Shown: positions 16,096-25,328, counted from the first letter of the stretch. The stretch is DNA of 45,975 nt from Elusimicrobia bacterium GWC2_61_19 (GCA_001799795.1 MGUD01000015.1:1-45975), one strand, 5' to 3'. Notes: generated by a model from the letters alone, not told the origin. Numbers and translations are program-made.

Positions 16096-17649
16096 ATGAT
16101 CGAAGACCAGAACGATATATTGGATTCCCGCATAAAACTGCACGACAGGCACCGCTTCGAGATAAAACTGGACATCGACCTGGACGCCGCGTCCAAGAGC
16201 TCCTACGAAGTGGAGACCTATTTCTTCGTGCCGCGCGCGCTCAACGTGGGCCCGCATAACTATAACAAGGAAAAGTTCTACAACTCCAGCCAGCGCTACA
16301 TCCGCTTCCGCACGCCCAAGATGAGCCTGGGCAAGATCTGCGACCCGGCCCTTAAGACGTCCCCGCTCAACCGGGTGCGCGAAGACCTCTCCAAGGTCCT
16401 TTCAGGCGCGGGGGAACAGGCGCTCACCGAAAACATCTGCAACGAACTGCGCCTGCTGGGCTGCATTATCCGCGGCGAGATCCGGGATTACGTCAAGGTC
16501 TTTGTGGAAGGCCTGGCCACGTACGACGCCGCCGTGCCGGCCGCGCAGCGCCGGCTGTTCGTGGGGGAGGGGCTGGAGAATTTCCTGGGCGACCTGAAAA
16601 ACCTGGAGACGGCCCTGGCTTCGCTGAAAGCCGAACTGTCCGACCCGGCCGTGCCGCTAAAGGTCAGGGAGACCGCGGCTTTCTTCGACGAGTACGTAAG
16701 TCTGATCCTCGAGGAATACCTGACCCTGCTGGTGGAGGCGCTGCGCAATAATCCCGCTGCGCGGGCGCGTTTCGAGGACGTGGAGCGGGGGCTGCTGGCC
16801 ATAGTGACCGCACAGAACCGCTACCGCCAGGCCATGAATTACCCGTCGGTGCTGGTGCCGGGTTCCTCCAACGAGGTGATAATCTACCGCCGTGGCGTGC
16901 TCAAAAAATTCATCTCCGGCGTGTTGTACCTGAAGGCCGAGTTCTCCGAATGGGAAGGGCTCACGCAGGTGTTCTTCGGGCTGGCCGCCGGCACGGCCAT
17001 GTTCTTTGCGGTGATGGTCACGTTCTTTGTGGGGCGACGCTACGCGGTGAACAGCATGCCGTTCGTGGTGGCCGTGGTGATCAGCTACATCTTTAAGGAC
17101 CGCATAAAGGACTGGCTGAAACTGCTGTTCTCCAAGAGCCTGACCCGGTGGATCAGTGACCGCAAAATAGACATCCTCGACTCCTCCGGCGGCGGCGCGC
17201 GCATAGGCCTGCTCAAAGAGGCCTTTACTTTTCTTTCCGACAAGGACCTGCCGCCCGACATCGCCCGCCTGCGCCGCATCGACAACATCACCTCGGTGGA
17301 CGAGGAAGGCAAGCCGGAGCGCGTCTTCAAGTACAAGAAGGAGATAATCCTTTACCCTGAGATCATCATAAAGAGCCATGAGCGCCGCCGCGACCTTAAC
17401 GACATCATGCGCTTTAATATCCGGGAGCTGGTAGCGCAGGCCGACGACTCGGCCGTGGACTATCCTTACGTGGACTCCGTCACCGGCGACGTGCGCGTGG
17501 CGGCCTGCTCGCGGGTGTATCACCTCAATATGGTGCTGAAATACACCTATTACGACCGCGAGGACCAGGTGACCATACATTACGAACGCATACGCATAGT
17601 GGTCAACAAGGACGGCATCGTGCGGCTCGAAGACGTGAAAGTGACGTGA
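16096..17649 (+). CDS. Unknown membrane protein with two central helices
   Basis: 517 residues, starting 9 nt after the recombinase stop, so probably the same transcript. The first 285 residues are soluble and mixed alpha/beta (FEIKLDIDLDAASKSSYEVE, YFFVPRAL). Two membrane segments lie at about 290-312 (FFGLAAGTAMFFAVMVTFFV) and 318-335, followed by a basic stretch. The C-terminal 170 residues are again soluble and strand-rich. No catalytic motif is visible and I do not recognise the family. The layout suggests two cytoplasmic domains joined by a membrane hairpin. The function is unknown. Confidence 0.8.
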   Translation: MIEDQNDILDSRIKLHDRHRFEIKLDIDLDAASKSSYEVETYFFVPRALNVGPHNYNKEKFYNSSQRYIRFRTPKMSLGKICDPALKTSPLNRVREDLSKVLSGAGEQALTENICNELRLLGCIIRGEIRDYVKVFVEGLATYDAAVPAAQRRLFVGEGLENFLGDLKNLETALASLKAELSDPAVPLKVRETAAFFDEYVSLILEEYLTLLVEALRNNPAARARFEDVERGLLAIVTAQNRYRQAMNYPSVLVPGSSNEVIIYRRGVLKKFISGVLYLKAEFSEWEGLTQVFFGLAAGTAMFFAVMVTFFVGRRYAVNSMPFVVAVVISYIFKDRIKDWLKLLFSKSLTRWISDRKIDILDSSGGGARIGLLKEAFTFLSDKDLPPDIARLRRIDNITSVDEEGKPERVFKYKKEIILYPEIIIKSHERRRDLNDIMRFNIRELVAQADDSAVDYPYVDSVTGDVRVAACSRVYHLNMVLKYTYYDREDQVTIHYERIRIVVNKDGIVRLEDVKVT

Positions 17650-17678
17650 TCTAATACCCGTTCAAGGAGTTTTCAGAA

Positions 17679-18788
17679 ATGGAAATACAGGCTATAGGTA
17701 TAATGGGAGCCGACACCACGGGCGCGGGGGCGGCCGAGATATTCCTCAAGCACGGCTTCCAGGTGCGGCTTTACGACGATTTCAAGGACAGTCTCAACGT
17801 GGCGCTGGCCAAGATAAGCTGGTCCCTCAAGAAAGAAGGCAAAGAGGCGCTGCTCTCCAATATAGAGGGCATCCAGGACATGGCCAAGTTCAAGGGGGCC
17901 GACATCGTCATAGAGGCGGCCGCCAAATCCCCGGAGGAGCGCAGGGTTTATTTCTCCAAGCTCAAGGAGCATTTGGAGCCGGGCTGCGTGGTGGCGGCCC
18001 ACTGCGCGGTGCAGCCGCTCAAGGACATCGTCGGTTACACGGACCTGCCCAAAGAACGCACGCTGGGGCTTCACTTTATAGATCCGGTGCGCTCCAACGC
18101 CCTGGTGGAGATCGTGCGCACGGACACCGTGGCCGACGAATATATAGAAGCGGCCGCCAGCCTGCTGCGCAAGATAGGCAAGACCCCGATCATAGTCAAG
18201 GACAACCCCGGCCAGATAGTGGAGCGCCTTACCCGGCCCTTCATCCTGGCGGCTTTGCGCCTGCTCGACGCCGGCAAGGGCTGCCCGCACGAGATCGACG
18301 CGGCTTTTAAAGAGATGGCCGACGCGCCGATGGGGCCTTTCGAGGCCGCGGATTTCGCCGGGCTGGACGCGGACTACAACGCCTCGGAGTTCATTTATTC
18401 GGCGCTGGGCAAGCCGGAGCGGCTGGCGCCTTCGGCCACGCAGCTGCGGCTGGTGCAGTATGGCCAACTGGGCCGCAAGGCCACCATCGGTTTTTATATC
18501 TACGAGGATGGGCGTATCGTGGGGGAGAACCCGATACTGCCGAACCTGGTGAAATACCTGGGGCTGAAAAAGGTCGCCAAGGAAGAGATCTTCTCCGAGA
18601 TAATGCGGCCGGTGGTGGAAGAGGCCAAGGTCCTGGCGGCCGAGATCATGGCGTCGGAATACGACGTGGAGACGGCCATGAAGCTGGCGATGGGCTGGCC
18701 CAAGGGCCCCTTCGCCTACCTGCGCGACGCGGGTGCCTCCATGGAGAAGAAGACGGTGTCGGAATTCGACAAGCTGGATACTTTCTGA
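17679..18788 (+). CDS. 3-hydroxyacyl-CoA dehydrogenase family protein, atypical
   Basis: 369 residues. The N-terminal NAD-binding Rossmann domain starts GIMGADTTGAGAAE (7-20), and IVIEAAAKSPEERRVYFSKL is the usual helix. The catalytic His (His132 in LHFIDPV) and the LVEIV Glu are present. The Ser of the normal NTSxL block is replaced (AHCAVQPL, 107-114). The Asn of the normal PGFIVNR block is Glu182 (PGQIVER). The C-terminal 3HCDH domain is present in degenerate duplicate (MGPFEAADFAG, KGPFAYLRDAG). Typical members oxidise 3-hydroxybutyryl-CoA, but with these changes the substrate is uncertain. No fatty-acid oxidation partners are nearby. The 101-residue gene that follows overlaps its stop by one base. 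Confidence 0.85.
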   Translation: MEIQAIGIMGADTTGAGAAEIFLKHGFQVRLYDDFKDSLNVALAKISWSLKKEGKEALLSNIEGIQDMAKFKGADIVIEAAAKSPEERRVYFSKLKEHLEPGCVVAAHCAVQPLKDIVGYTDLPKERTLGLHFIDPVRSNALVEIVRTDTVADEYIEAAASLLRKIGKTPIIVKDNPGQIVERLTRPFILAALRLLDAGKGCPHEIDAAFKEMADAPMGPFEAADFAGLDADYNASEFIYSALGKPERLAPSATQLRLVQYGQLGRKATIGFYIYEDGRIVGENPILPNLVKYLGLKKVAKEEIFSEIMRPVVEEAKVLAAEIMASEYDVETAMKLAMGWPKGPFAYLRDAGASMEKKTVSEFDKLDTF

Positions 18789-19093
18789 TGGCCGGCAAGC
18801 CGCTGGGCCTCAGATTAGTCAACGGGTTCCTGGCCTTGTTCGGCGTGGTCGAACACGTCACCGTCGACGCCGTGGTCAAGAGCGTCTACGCTCCGGACGG
18901 CAAGCACCGCCTGGGCATTTACCACCGGACGGACAATACCTATATTTTCCAGGAAGAGGTCTTCAGCGAGAAGCTCCTGGACATGAGCTGGCAGCCGGCC
19001 CGCTCCGGCCCCGAAGACGGCTGCGCCACCCCCGAAGAAGCCCTGGCCCTCGCCCGCAAAACCCTCCCCTGGCTCTGGGAAATCCCCGAATAG
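18788..19093 (+). CDS. Small hypothetical protein
   Basis: 101 residues. The ATG shares its A with the previous TGA (TGATG), so translation is coupled to the dehydrogenase gene. It has a hydrophobic first 25 residues (LVNGFLALFGVVEHVTV), no clear signal peptide, and a strand-rich middle (HRLGIYHRTDNTYIFQEEV). It ends with EEALALARKTLPWLWEIP. No family recognised. Confidence 0.65.
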   Translation: MAGKPLGLRLVNGFLALFGVVEHVTVDAVVKSVYAPDGKHRLGIYHRTDNTYIFQEEVFSEKLLDMSWQPARSGPEDGCATPEEALALARKTLPWLWEIPE

Positions 19094-19107
19094 CAGCAAA
19101 GAGATTA

Positions 19108-19190
19108 GGGGACGCTGATGAATTGTTTCCTAATTGCTTGTGGGATTGGTCAGCCTAAAGGCAATTAGGAAACAATTCATCAGCGTCCCC
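19108..19190. repeat. Perfect 30-bp-arm palindrome, GGGGACGC type
   Basis: Left arm 19108-19137 begins GGGGACGCTGATGAATTG. The right arm at 19161-19190 is its exact reverse complement, with a 23-nt loop. The ends match the element at 7927, while the core (ATTGTTTCCTAATT) is different. It lies between convergent genes. RAYT-type palindromic element is the most likely identity. Confidence 0.85.
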
Positions 19191-19214
19191 TCCTTCCCCT
19201 CAAAGGGCCAACTG

Positions 19215-20276
19215 TTATTGTACGGGTTTGGCGGAGCGGAGGGCCCAGCGGAGTTTGGCGCAGGCGGAGCGGGGGTTGCTGTGGCGCTCTTCGACCGAGG
19301 GGCGGATGGGGGTGGGGGATACGCTGGCGTAGACGCCGGCTTCCTCTCCGCGCGCGAAGGATTTTTTGACGCGGCGGTCTTCTCCGGAGTGGAAGGTCAG
19401 GATGGCCACCCTGCCGCCCGGTTTCAGGCACCAGGGCAGGATGTCCAGCAAACGGTCCAGCACGCTCAACTCTTCGTTGACGGCTATGCGCAGCGCCATG
19501 AAGGTCCGCTGCAGCGACTTCCTTATAACTTCCTCGTCCAGTTTCGTGTGGGCTTCTTTAAGTCCCTCGCGTACGATACGCGCCAGTTCGGCCGTGGTCT
19601 TCACCGGCACGGCGCTTTCCTTGATGGCGCGCGCTATGGTCTTTGCGTGCGGCTCGTCGGCGTAATCGAAAAGTATCTTTTCAAGCGCGTCGGCCGTAAC
19701 CGCCTTCAGCAGTTCCGCTACCGGCCGGCCGCGTTCGGGGTTCAGCCGCAGGTCCAGCGGCCCGTCCGCTTTGTAGGTGAAGCCGCGCTCCGGGTTGTCC
19801 AGCTGCATGGACGAGACCCCCAGGTCCGCCAGTACACAGTCGAAACCGCCGCCGGCCTCGGCCGCCAGCGCCATGATCCCTGCGAAATTCATCTTGCGCG
19901 GTATAAAAACGTCCTCGCCGTAGCCCAGCGCCCGCAGCCGGGCGACGGTGCGCGGCAGTTCTATCGGGTCCACGTCCACCGCGAAAAGTTTTCCGCCTGG
20001 CAGTATCCTTGAGAGAATTTCTTTGGCGTGCCCGCCGTAGCCCAGCGTGGCGTCCAGGCAGATTGCACCCGGTTCCGGGCGCAGCAGCTCCATTATCTCT
20101 TTTACGCAGATAGGGCGGTGCGTGCCCGCCGGGGTCTGACCCTTGGCTATGATGTGCGCCGCGGCCTCCGCGTATTTTTCCGGGTCCAGTTCCTTGTACT
20201 TCTGCTCGAAGCGGCGCGGGTTCTTGCCGGAGTAGCGGACGCGGCGTTTATGCGGTTTGGGAGTTTCTTCCGTCAT
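19215..20276 (-). CDS. rsmH: 16S rRNA m4C1402 methyltransferase RsmH (MraW)
   Basis: 353 residues. It methylates N4 of C1402 in 16S rRNA using SAM. The conserved core starts at Gly51 (GTHRPICVKEIMELL), then the SAM loop DATLGYGGHA (75-84), DCVLADLGVSSMQLDNPERGF split across the active-site region, and LTFHSGEDRRVKK near the end. The first 50 residues are an extra basic extension (KPHKRRVRYSGKNPRRFEQK) not found in E. coli RsmH and possibly used for rRNA contact. In most bacteria it sits in the dcw division cluster after mraZ. Here it stands alone, divergent from glgB. Confidence 0.95.
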   Translation of the reverse strand: MTEETPKPHKRRVRYSGKNPRRFEQKYKELDPEKYAEAAAHIIAKGQTPAGTHRPICVKEIMELLRPEPGAICLDATLGYGGHAKEILSRILPGGKLFAVDVDPIELPRTVARLRALGYGEDVFIPRKMNFAGIMALAAEAGGGFDCVLADLGVSSMQLDNPERGFTYKADGPLDLRLNPERGRPVAELLKAVTADALEKILFDYADEPHAKTIARAIKESAVPVKTTAELARIVREGLKEAHTKLDEEVIRKSLQRTFMALRIAVNEELSVLDRLLDILPWCLKPGGRVAILTFHSGEDRRVKKSFARGEEAGVYASVSPTPIRPSVEERHSNPRSACAKLRWALRSAKPVQ

Positions 20277-20287
20277 AGGGTGAATAA

Positions 20288-20352
20288 ATAGTAGCCATAA
20301 TGACGTCGGCCGGTCAACCGCCTTTGACGGGCCGTTGCGGATTGTATATCCT
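20288..20352. promoter_or_regulatory. Back-to-back rsmH and glgB promoters
   Basis: Minus strand for rsmH: TTGACC (20312-20317), 18 nt, TACTAT (20288-20293), 11 nt to the ATG. Plus strand for glgB: TTGACG (20324-20329), 17 nt, TATCCT (20347-20352). The two -35 boxes are 6 bp apart and form a GGTCAA/TTGACG inverted pair, so the two polymerases should compete. Confidence 0.65.
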
Positions 20353-20374
20353 GTAAAGACACTAGAGCACCCTT

Positions 20375-22285
20375 ATGCTAAAACCTAACGACGCGCAGCT
20401 CATAACCGACCAGGACGTTTACCTCTTTAACGAGGGCAACCACCTGAGGCTGTATGAAAAGTTCGGCTCCCACCCCGCCGTAGTCGGCGGCAAAGAAGGT
20501 ACGAATTTCGCCGTCTGGGCGCCCAACGCCCGCGAAGTGTACGTGATGGGGGACTTCAACGCCTGGGACAAGGCCAAAGACGCCCTGCGCCAGCGCGGCA
20601 ATTCCGGCATCTGGGAGGGGTTCATCCCCGGCGTAAAACGGGGGCATAATTACAAATACCGCATAGTCTCGCGCTATAAAGGTTTTGTCGCTGAGAAAGC
20701 CGACCCCATGGCTTTTGCCGCGGAGGTTCCGCCTAAAACCGCGTCAGTGGTCGGTTCGCTGGATTATAAATGGGGAGACGGGGCCTGGATGAAGACGCGG
20801 GGGAGCGTAAACGGCCTTAAAAGCCCCGTTTCCATTTACGAAGTCCACCTGGGTTCCTGGCGGCGCGTGCCGGAAGAAGGTGACCGCCCCCTGACCTACC
20901 GGGAAATGGCGGAGCAGCTGCCGAAGTACGTTAAGCAGCTGGGCTTTTCCCATGTGGAGCTGATGCCGGTCACCGAGCATCCTTTTTACGGCTCGTGGGG
21001 CTACCAGACCACCGGCTACTTCGCGCCCACCAGCCGCTACGGCGGCCCGGAAGATTTTATGTTCCTGGTCGACCGCCTGCACCAGGCGGGCATAGGCGTG
21101 ATATTGGACTGGGTCCCGGCGCATTTCCCGTCCGACGCGCACGGCCTGGGTTTCTTCGACGGCACGCACCTTTACGAGCACGCCGACCCCCGGCAGGGCT
21201 TCCACCCGGACTGGGGCAGCGCCATCTTCAATTTCGGCCGCAATGAGGTAAAAAGTTTCCTGCTTTCCAGCGCCATGTTCTGGCTGGACAAGTACCACGC
21301 CGACGGCCTGCGCGTGGACGCCGTGGCCTCCATGCTTTACCTGGATTATTCGCGCAAGCCCGGCGAGTGGGTGCCCAACAAGCACGGCGGCAACGAGAAC
21401 CTGGAGGCCATCGCTTTCCTGAAGCAGTTCAACCGGGTGGTCTACGAGAATTATCCCGACGCGCAGACCTACGCCGAGGAATCTACCGCCTGGCCCATGG
21501 TGTCGCGCCCCACTTACATAGGCGGCCTGGGTTTCGGGCTCAAGTGGGATATGGGCTGGATGCACGACACGCTGGAGTATTTTTCGCGGGATCCGGTGTA
21601 CCGCAAATACCACCACAACAATCTCACCTTCCGCATGCTCTACGCGTTCGGTGAGAACTTCGTGCTGCCGTTCTCGCACGACGAGGTGGCTCACGGCAAG
21701 GGCTCCATGCTCACCAAGATGGCCGGGGACTCCTGGCAGAAGTTCGCCAACCTGCGGCTGCTCTACGGCAGCCTGTACGCACAGCCCGGGCAGAAGCTGA
21801 TGTTCATGGGCTGCGAGTTCGCGCAGTGGGACGAGTGGGACCACGACCGCAGCCTGGACTGGCACCTGGCCGGGCACGGGCCACATGAGGGCATGCAGAA
21901 ATGGGTGAGCGATCTGAACGCTTTCTACCGCGCCGAGCCGGCCATGCACGAGTTCAACTGTAATCCGGCGGGCTTCGAGTGGATAGATGCCAACGATTCC
22001 CAGCAGAGCGTGGTGGCTTTCCTGCGCAAGGGGGAGAAACCGGGCGACGCCATACTGGCGGTCTGTAATTTCACTTCCGTGCCGCGCCACGGCTACCGCG
22101 TGGGCGTGCCGCGCGGCGGCTTCTGGAAGGAGATCCTCAACAGCGACGCCGTGACCTACCGGGGCAGCGGCATGGGCAATATGGGCGGGATGCCGGCGGA
22201 AGCCGTGTCCGCGCACGGTCGCCCCCACTCGCTGCTGCTCACCCTGCCTCCGCTCTCCATAGTTTTCTTCAAGTGTAACGAGTAG
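20375..22285 (+). CDS. glgB: 1,4-alpha-glucan branching enzyme
   Basis: 636 residues, the short GlgB form with one CBM48 domain (about 30-120, [22 protein letters not shown] as strand pairs) rather than two. The GH13 barrel follows ([16 protein letters not shown]). Catalytic residues: nucleophile Asp315 (GLRVDAV) and acid Glu368 (YAEES), spaced 53 apart as in E. coli GlgB. A C-terminal all-beta domain ends the protein. It makes alpha-1,6 branches in glycogen. No other glycogen gene (glgA, glgC, glgP) is in the window, so control of storage must be coordinated at a distance. The Shine-Dalgarno is weak. Confidence 0.97.
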   Translation: MLKPNDAQLITDQDVYLFNEGNHLRLYEKFGSHPAVVGGKEGTNFAVWAPNAREVYVMGDFNAWDKAKDALRQRGNSGIWEGFIPGVKRGHNYKYRIVSRYKGFVAEKADPMAFAAEVPPKTASVVGSLDYKWGDGAWMKTRGSVNGLKSPVSIYEVHLGSWRRVPEEGDRPLTYREMAEQLPKYVKQLGFSHVELMPVTEHPFYGSWGYQTTGYFAPTSRYGGPEDFMFLVDRLHQAGIGVILDWVPAHFPSDAHGLGFFDGTHLYEHADPRQGFHPDWGSAIFNFGRNEVKSFLLSSAMFWLDKYHADGLRVDAVASMLYLDYSRKPGEWVPNKHGGNENLEAIAFLKQFNRVVYENYPDAQTYAEESTAWPMVSRPTYIGGLGFGLKWDMGWMHDTLEYFSRDPVYRKYHHNNLTFRMLYAFGENFVLPFSHDEVAHGKGSMLTKMAGDSWQKFANLRLLYGSLYAQPGQKLMFMGCEFAQWDEWDHDRSLDWHLAGHGPHEGMQKWVSDLNAFYRAEPAMHEFNCNPAGFEWIDANDSQQSVVAFLRKGEKPGDAILAVCNFTSVPRHGYRVGVPRGGFWKEILNSDAVTYRGSGMGNMGGMPAEAVSAHGRPHSLLLTLPPLSIVFFKCNE

Positions 22286-22302
22286 CCTGCGGGGCAGGAA
22301 TG

Positions 22303-22337
22303 AAAAAAGGGCTTCCCGGGTTAACGGGAAGCCCTTT
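22303..22337. terminator. Terminator between glgB and SWIB gene
   Basis: AAAGGGCTTCCCG (22306-22318) pairs with CGGGAAGCCCTTT (22325-22337). Six A at the left give a T-run on the minus strand, so it mainly ends the SWIB transcript. Confidence 0.85.
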
Positions 22338-22356
22338 GACTTTGCGGGACTGCCGC

Positions 22357-22602
22357 TTATTTTACGTGCTTGGAGATGATACCGGCCAGTTCGAACATCG
22401 TGACCTGGGGCTTTCCGAACAGCTTCAGCAGCTTTTCGTCGCCGTTGATGTTGCGCTTGTTGACCTTGTCCTGCAGGCCGTTGGCCTTTATATAATCCCA
22501 CATCTTCTTTATGATCTCGGTCCTGGGGATGGGGGTGCTGCCCACCACCGCCGCCAGGTCCGCGTCCGGCTGCACTGGTTTCATGAATTTAGGGTTCGCC
22601 AT
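22357..22602 (-). CDS. SWIB/MDM2 domain protein
   Basis: 81 residues, almost one complete SWIB domain. IPRTEIIKKMWDYIKANGLQD is the first helix pair. NKRNINGDEKLLKLFGK is the conserved loop, and the protein closes with MFELAGIISKHVK. AAGGAG lies upstream of the ATG. SWIB proteins are best known from eukaryotic chromatin remodelling, but stand-alone bacterial forms occur in Chlamydiae and several other phyla and are thought to act on DNA or topoisomerase. It is the last gene after agmatinase, 36 bp downstream, so it may share that transcript. Confidence 0.9.
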   Translation of the reverse strand: MANPKFMKPVQPDADLAAVVGSTPIPRTEIIKKMWDYIKANGLQDKVNKRNINGDEKLLKLFGKPQVTMFELAGIISKHVK

Positions 22603-22638
22603 TTTAGTTCTCCTTAGTTTTTTACCTTCTCAGATTCT

Positions 22639-23499
22639 TTAGCCGAGATACCCCATCAGGCGGTACATCAGCTTGGCCGCGTTGAACTCGGTGATGGGGG
22701 AGCCCTTTATAGGCGCCACCTCCACTACGTCCACCCCGACCACTTTCTTCCTGCTGCAGACGGCCTTGAACAACTTCAGGGCTTCGTGCCACTGAAAGCC
22801 GCCCGGCTGGGGGGTGCCGGTGCCCGGCATCACCGAGGGGTCGAAGCCGTCAACGTCTATGGTCAGGTACACAGTGTCCGTCAGTTCCCTCAGGATATCC
22901 CTCTCCAGTTTAGCAAAGTTCAGGTTTTCATGCATCAGGTGCGTTACGACATGGCCGGCATTATGGAACTGCCGCTCGTCCGCGCCCACGCTGCGTATGC
23001 CTATCTGGACCACCTTATTGGTGCGCGAGGCCGGGTAAACGGCGCAGGCGTGGCTGTGCCGCGAGCCTTCGTAGGACACGCGCAGGTCCGCGTGGGCGTC
23101 GAAATGGAGGATGGAGAGGTTCTTGTGGCGCTTTATAAAGGGCGGCAGCAGGGCCTGCGTCACGCTGTGTTCGCCGCCTAGGAAGAAAGGCAGGGCCTTG
23201 GAGGAGGCGAGGAGTTCTTCCACGGTCCGTTCCAGGGCGGGGAAGAATTTGTTCTCCGGCAGGGCGCAGTTCACCGGCGCGGCCGTGAAAATGCCTTTTT
23301 TCCAGGTTTCGGTCCCGGTCTCCTCGTCCCACAGTTCCAGCTGCCAGGAGGCGTCTATGACCGCGGCCGGCCCGCGCCTGGTGCCCTGGCCGTAGGAAGT
23401 GGTTTTTTCGTACGGAACCGGGACCACCGCGAAGGCGGCGTCCTTTAGCTCTATCCGTTTGCGTAGAACAAACTGCTTTTTTGCCGGTTTGAATGGCAT
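22639..23499 (-). CDS. speB: Agmatinase (ureohydrolase family)
   Basis: 286 residues. It hydrolyses agmatine to putrescine and urea. The binuclear manganese ligands are all present: His111 (GGEHS), Asp134, His136 and Asp138 (FDAHADLR), Asp215 and Asp217 (TIDVDGFDPS). A typical N-terminal PVPYEKTTSYGQGT and the late Glu in VDVVEVAPIKGSP support agmatinase rather than arginase. The gene begins 42 bp after the arginine decarboxylase stop. Together the two give arginine to agmatine to putrescine. The closest alternative is another guanidino hydrolase of the family, such as guanidinobutyrase. Confidence 0.92.
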   Translation of the reverse strand: MPFKPAKKQFVLRKRIELKDAAFAVVPVPYEKTTSYGQGTRRGPAAVIDASWQLELWDEETGTETWKKGIFTAAPVNCALPENKFFPALERTVEELLASSKALPFFLGGEHSVTQALLPPFIKRHKNLSILHFDAHADLRVSYEGSRHSHACAVYPASRTNKVVQIGIRSVGADERQFHNAGHVVTHLMHENLNFAKLERDILRELTDTVYLTIDVDGFDPSVMPGTGTPQPGGFQWHEALKLFKAVCSRKKVVGVDVVEVAPIKGSPITEFNAAKLMYRLMGYLG

Positions 23500-23541
23500 A
23501 AGTCCCTTGTTAAAGCTGCGTATAAAAGATCCGGGCCCGGG

Positions 23542-24093
23542 TTAGAACAGGAAAACGGCCGCAGCCACCGTGGTGGTCCAGACGCCTTCCATGCCTATGG
23601 CGGACTGGGTGATATTGGCGGCCCTTACTATTTTGCCGCTGAGCTTCCAGATCTCTTCCTTCTGGTCCCAGGTGGTCTCGCCGCCGAATTCCACGCCCTG
23701 AATGGTGGATAACATCAGCGCGGCCAGGTCTTCGGCGTAGTCGCCTGTCTTTTCGTCCGTTTCGCCGTAAGTGTGATGCTCGGAAATATAGCCGTAATGC
23801 GAGCGGTCCTTGGGGATGGCCAGGCCCACCGAGGAGGCGATCAGGCGGTGGTTCTCGTTGATGGCGTTGCGGCTCAGCACGCAGTGCAGGATCTGGCCGT
23901 CGTTCAGTTTTTCAATGCCTTTCTGCCTGGGGATCACCTTGCAGTGGGGCGGGAAGATGCTGGAGACGTGGACCAGGTTGTACTTGGCTATCTTGGCGTC
24001 CCGCAGGGCTTCCTCGAAGCTCGCCAGCTTCTCTTTGTGGCGGCCGAGGCCCTTGGTAAGGAAGACTTCTTTGGGAACGAGGTGTATTGACAT
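23542..24093 (-). CDS. pdaD: Pyruvoyl-dependent arginine decarboxylase
   Basis: 183 residues. The Ser44-Ser45 pair in VHVSSIFPP is the self-cleavage site that generates the pyruvoyl cofactor. Conserved neighbours include GLGRHKEKLASFEEAL, LVHVSSIFPPHCK and, near the end, GGETTWDQKEE. It converts arginine to agmatine without PLP. This enzyme type is common in archaea and found in Chlamydiae and some other bacteria. The gene has its own -10 box 6 nt before the ATG and a terminator upstream, so it is likely transcribed apart from the decarboxylase at 24180. Agmatinase follows, fixing its role in putrescine synthesis. Confidence 0.95.
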   Translation of the reverse strand: MSIHLVPKEVFLTKGLGRHKEKLASFEEALRDAKIAKYNLVHVSSIFPPHCKVIPRQKGIEKLNDGQILHCVLSRNAINENHRLIASSVGLAIPKDRSHYGYISEHHTYGETDEKTGDYAEDLAALMLSTIQGVEFGGETTWDQKEEIWKLSGKIVRAANITQSAIGMEGVWTTTVAAAVFLF

Positions 24094-24099
24094 GCGATA

Positions 24100-24105
24100 A
24101 TTATA
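24100..24105 (-). promoter_or_regulatory. -10 box of the arginine decarboxylase gene
   Basis: TATAAT on the minus strand, then TATCGC and the ATG at 24093. The -35 region is weak. There is no Shine-Dalgarno, and the spacing predicts a leaderless mRNA. Confidence 0.6.
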
Positions 24106-24128
24106 ATAAATTAGGGGGTAGCGGCCAT

Positions 24129-24159
24129 AAAAAAAGGCCGCCGGCGAAAGCCGGCGGCC
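24129..24159 (-). terminator. Intrinsic terminator after the PLP decarboxylase
   Basis: GGCCGCCGGC and GCCGGCGGCC form a perfect 10-bp stem with a 4-base loop (24136-24159). A seven-A run (24129-24135) is a U-run in the minus-strand transcript. Confidence 0.92.
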
Positions 24160-24179
24160 CAGTTTCGCCTTTTAAGGGG

Positions 24180-25328
24180 CTATTTGTTGATGTGTATCAC
24201 CTTCGCGGGCGGGAAGCCGTTGAACCAGGTGGACGAGGCGTGGCTGTAAGCGCCCATGTTGGTGCTGTACATCAGCTCGCCGAGTTCCAGGTCGGTAGGC
24301 AGGCTCATCGCCGAGGAGATCACGTCCAGCGCGTCGCACGTGGGGCCGAACACACTGCAGTTCTCCACTTTCTTGCCTTTGCGGAAGGAGAACATGTTGC
24401 AGTGCTGGTGGTCGAAGATGATGCCGGAGTAGGTATGGTAGGCGCCGTCGTCGACGTAGTAGCAGGTCTTGCCGTCGCGCACGGTCTTGCCGTTGATGCG
24501 CACCACCGAGGTGCCGGCGGTCGCTATCATGAAGCGGCCGGGCTCGGCCAGGATCTCTATCCTGGGGTCCGGGAACAGGCGCTCCAGCTCGGAGTTGATC
24601 TTCTTGGCCAGCTCCTGGAAGGGCTTGACGGAAGCGTCGTACGGGGCCGGGAAGCCGCCGCCGATGTCGAGCAGGTTCATCTTGTCGTAGCCGCGCTCTT
24701 TGGCTTCCTTGAAGATGTCGGCGGCCAGGTTGATGGCCTGCACGTAATTCTCGAAGTTGGTGGTCTGGCTGCCCACGTGGAAGCTGAGGCCCTCGACCCC
24801 GAGGCCCTGCTTTACGGCCTCCAGGATCAGGTCCACGGCTTCGCCGGGGGACGCGCCGAACTTGGAGCTAAGCTCCACCACGGCGCCGGTGTTGGGCACC
24901 CTGATGCGCAGCACCATGCCGGCGTGCGGGGCGTACTTCTTGACCTTGCGGATCTCTTCCAGGTTGTCGAACGTGACGAGGGGCCGGTACTGGTCCAGCT
25001 CTTTCAGCGTCTCGTTGGGCTTTATAGGATTAGCGTATATGATCTTGTCCCAGATCCAGGCCAGCCGTTTCTTGTCCGGCATGTTCTTTATGTACTCATG
25101 CACGATCATGAACTCGGGCATGGAGGCCACGTCGAAGCTGGCGCCCGCCTTATAGAGAGTCCTCACTATCTCCGGCATCGGCTCGGCCTTTACCGCGTAG
25201 TAGGCCTGCACGCGCGGCAGGTACTTCTTGAACTGCGCGTAGTTCTTGCGGATCTCATCGTGGTCTACGATGAAAAGGGGCGTCCCGTGCTTCTTGGCGA
25301 GGTCCTGCATCTGTTTCTTTGTGATCAT
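24180..25328 (-). CDS. PLP fold-III ornithine decarboxylase-like enzyme
   Basis: 382 residues. The PLP lysine is Lys47 (YYAVKAEP). His184 (FHVGSQ) stacks on the cofactor, GGG 223-225 and EPGR 262-265 bind phosphate, and Cys331-Asp332 (FGPTCDALD) are the active-site residues contributed by the partner subunit. The length and short helix region fit eukaryotic-type ornithine or ornithine/lysine decarboxylase. Diaminopimelate decarboxylase normally has a longer chain and an extra RxxEP pattern. The product would be putrescine (or cadaverine). Carboxynorspermidine decarboxylase is the chief alternative, but the neighbour is homospermidine synthase, which uses putrescine directly. GGAGGAG lies upstream. 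Confidence 0.88.
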   Translation of the reverse strand: MITKKQMQDLAKKHGTPLFIVDHDEIRKNYAQFKKYLPRVQAYYAVKAEPMPEIVRTLYKAGASFDVASMPEFMIVHEYIKNMPDKKRLAWIWDKIIYANPIKPNETLKELDQYRPLVTFDNLEEIRKVKKYAPHAGMVLRIRVPNTGAVVELSSKFGASPGEAVDLILEAVKQGLGVEGLSFHVGSQTTNFENYVQAINLAADIFKEAKERGYDKMNLLDIGGGFPAPYDASVKPFQELAKKINSELERLFPDPRIEILAEPGRFMIATAGTSVVRINGKTVRDGKTCYYVDDGAYHTYSGIIFDHQHCNMFSFRKGKKVENCSVFGPTCDALDVISSAMSLPTDLELGELMYSTNMGAYSHASSTWFNGFPPAKVIHINK

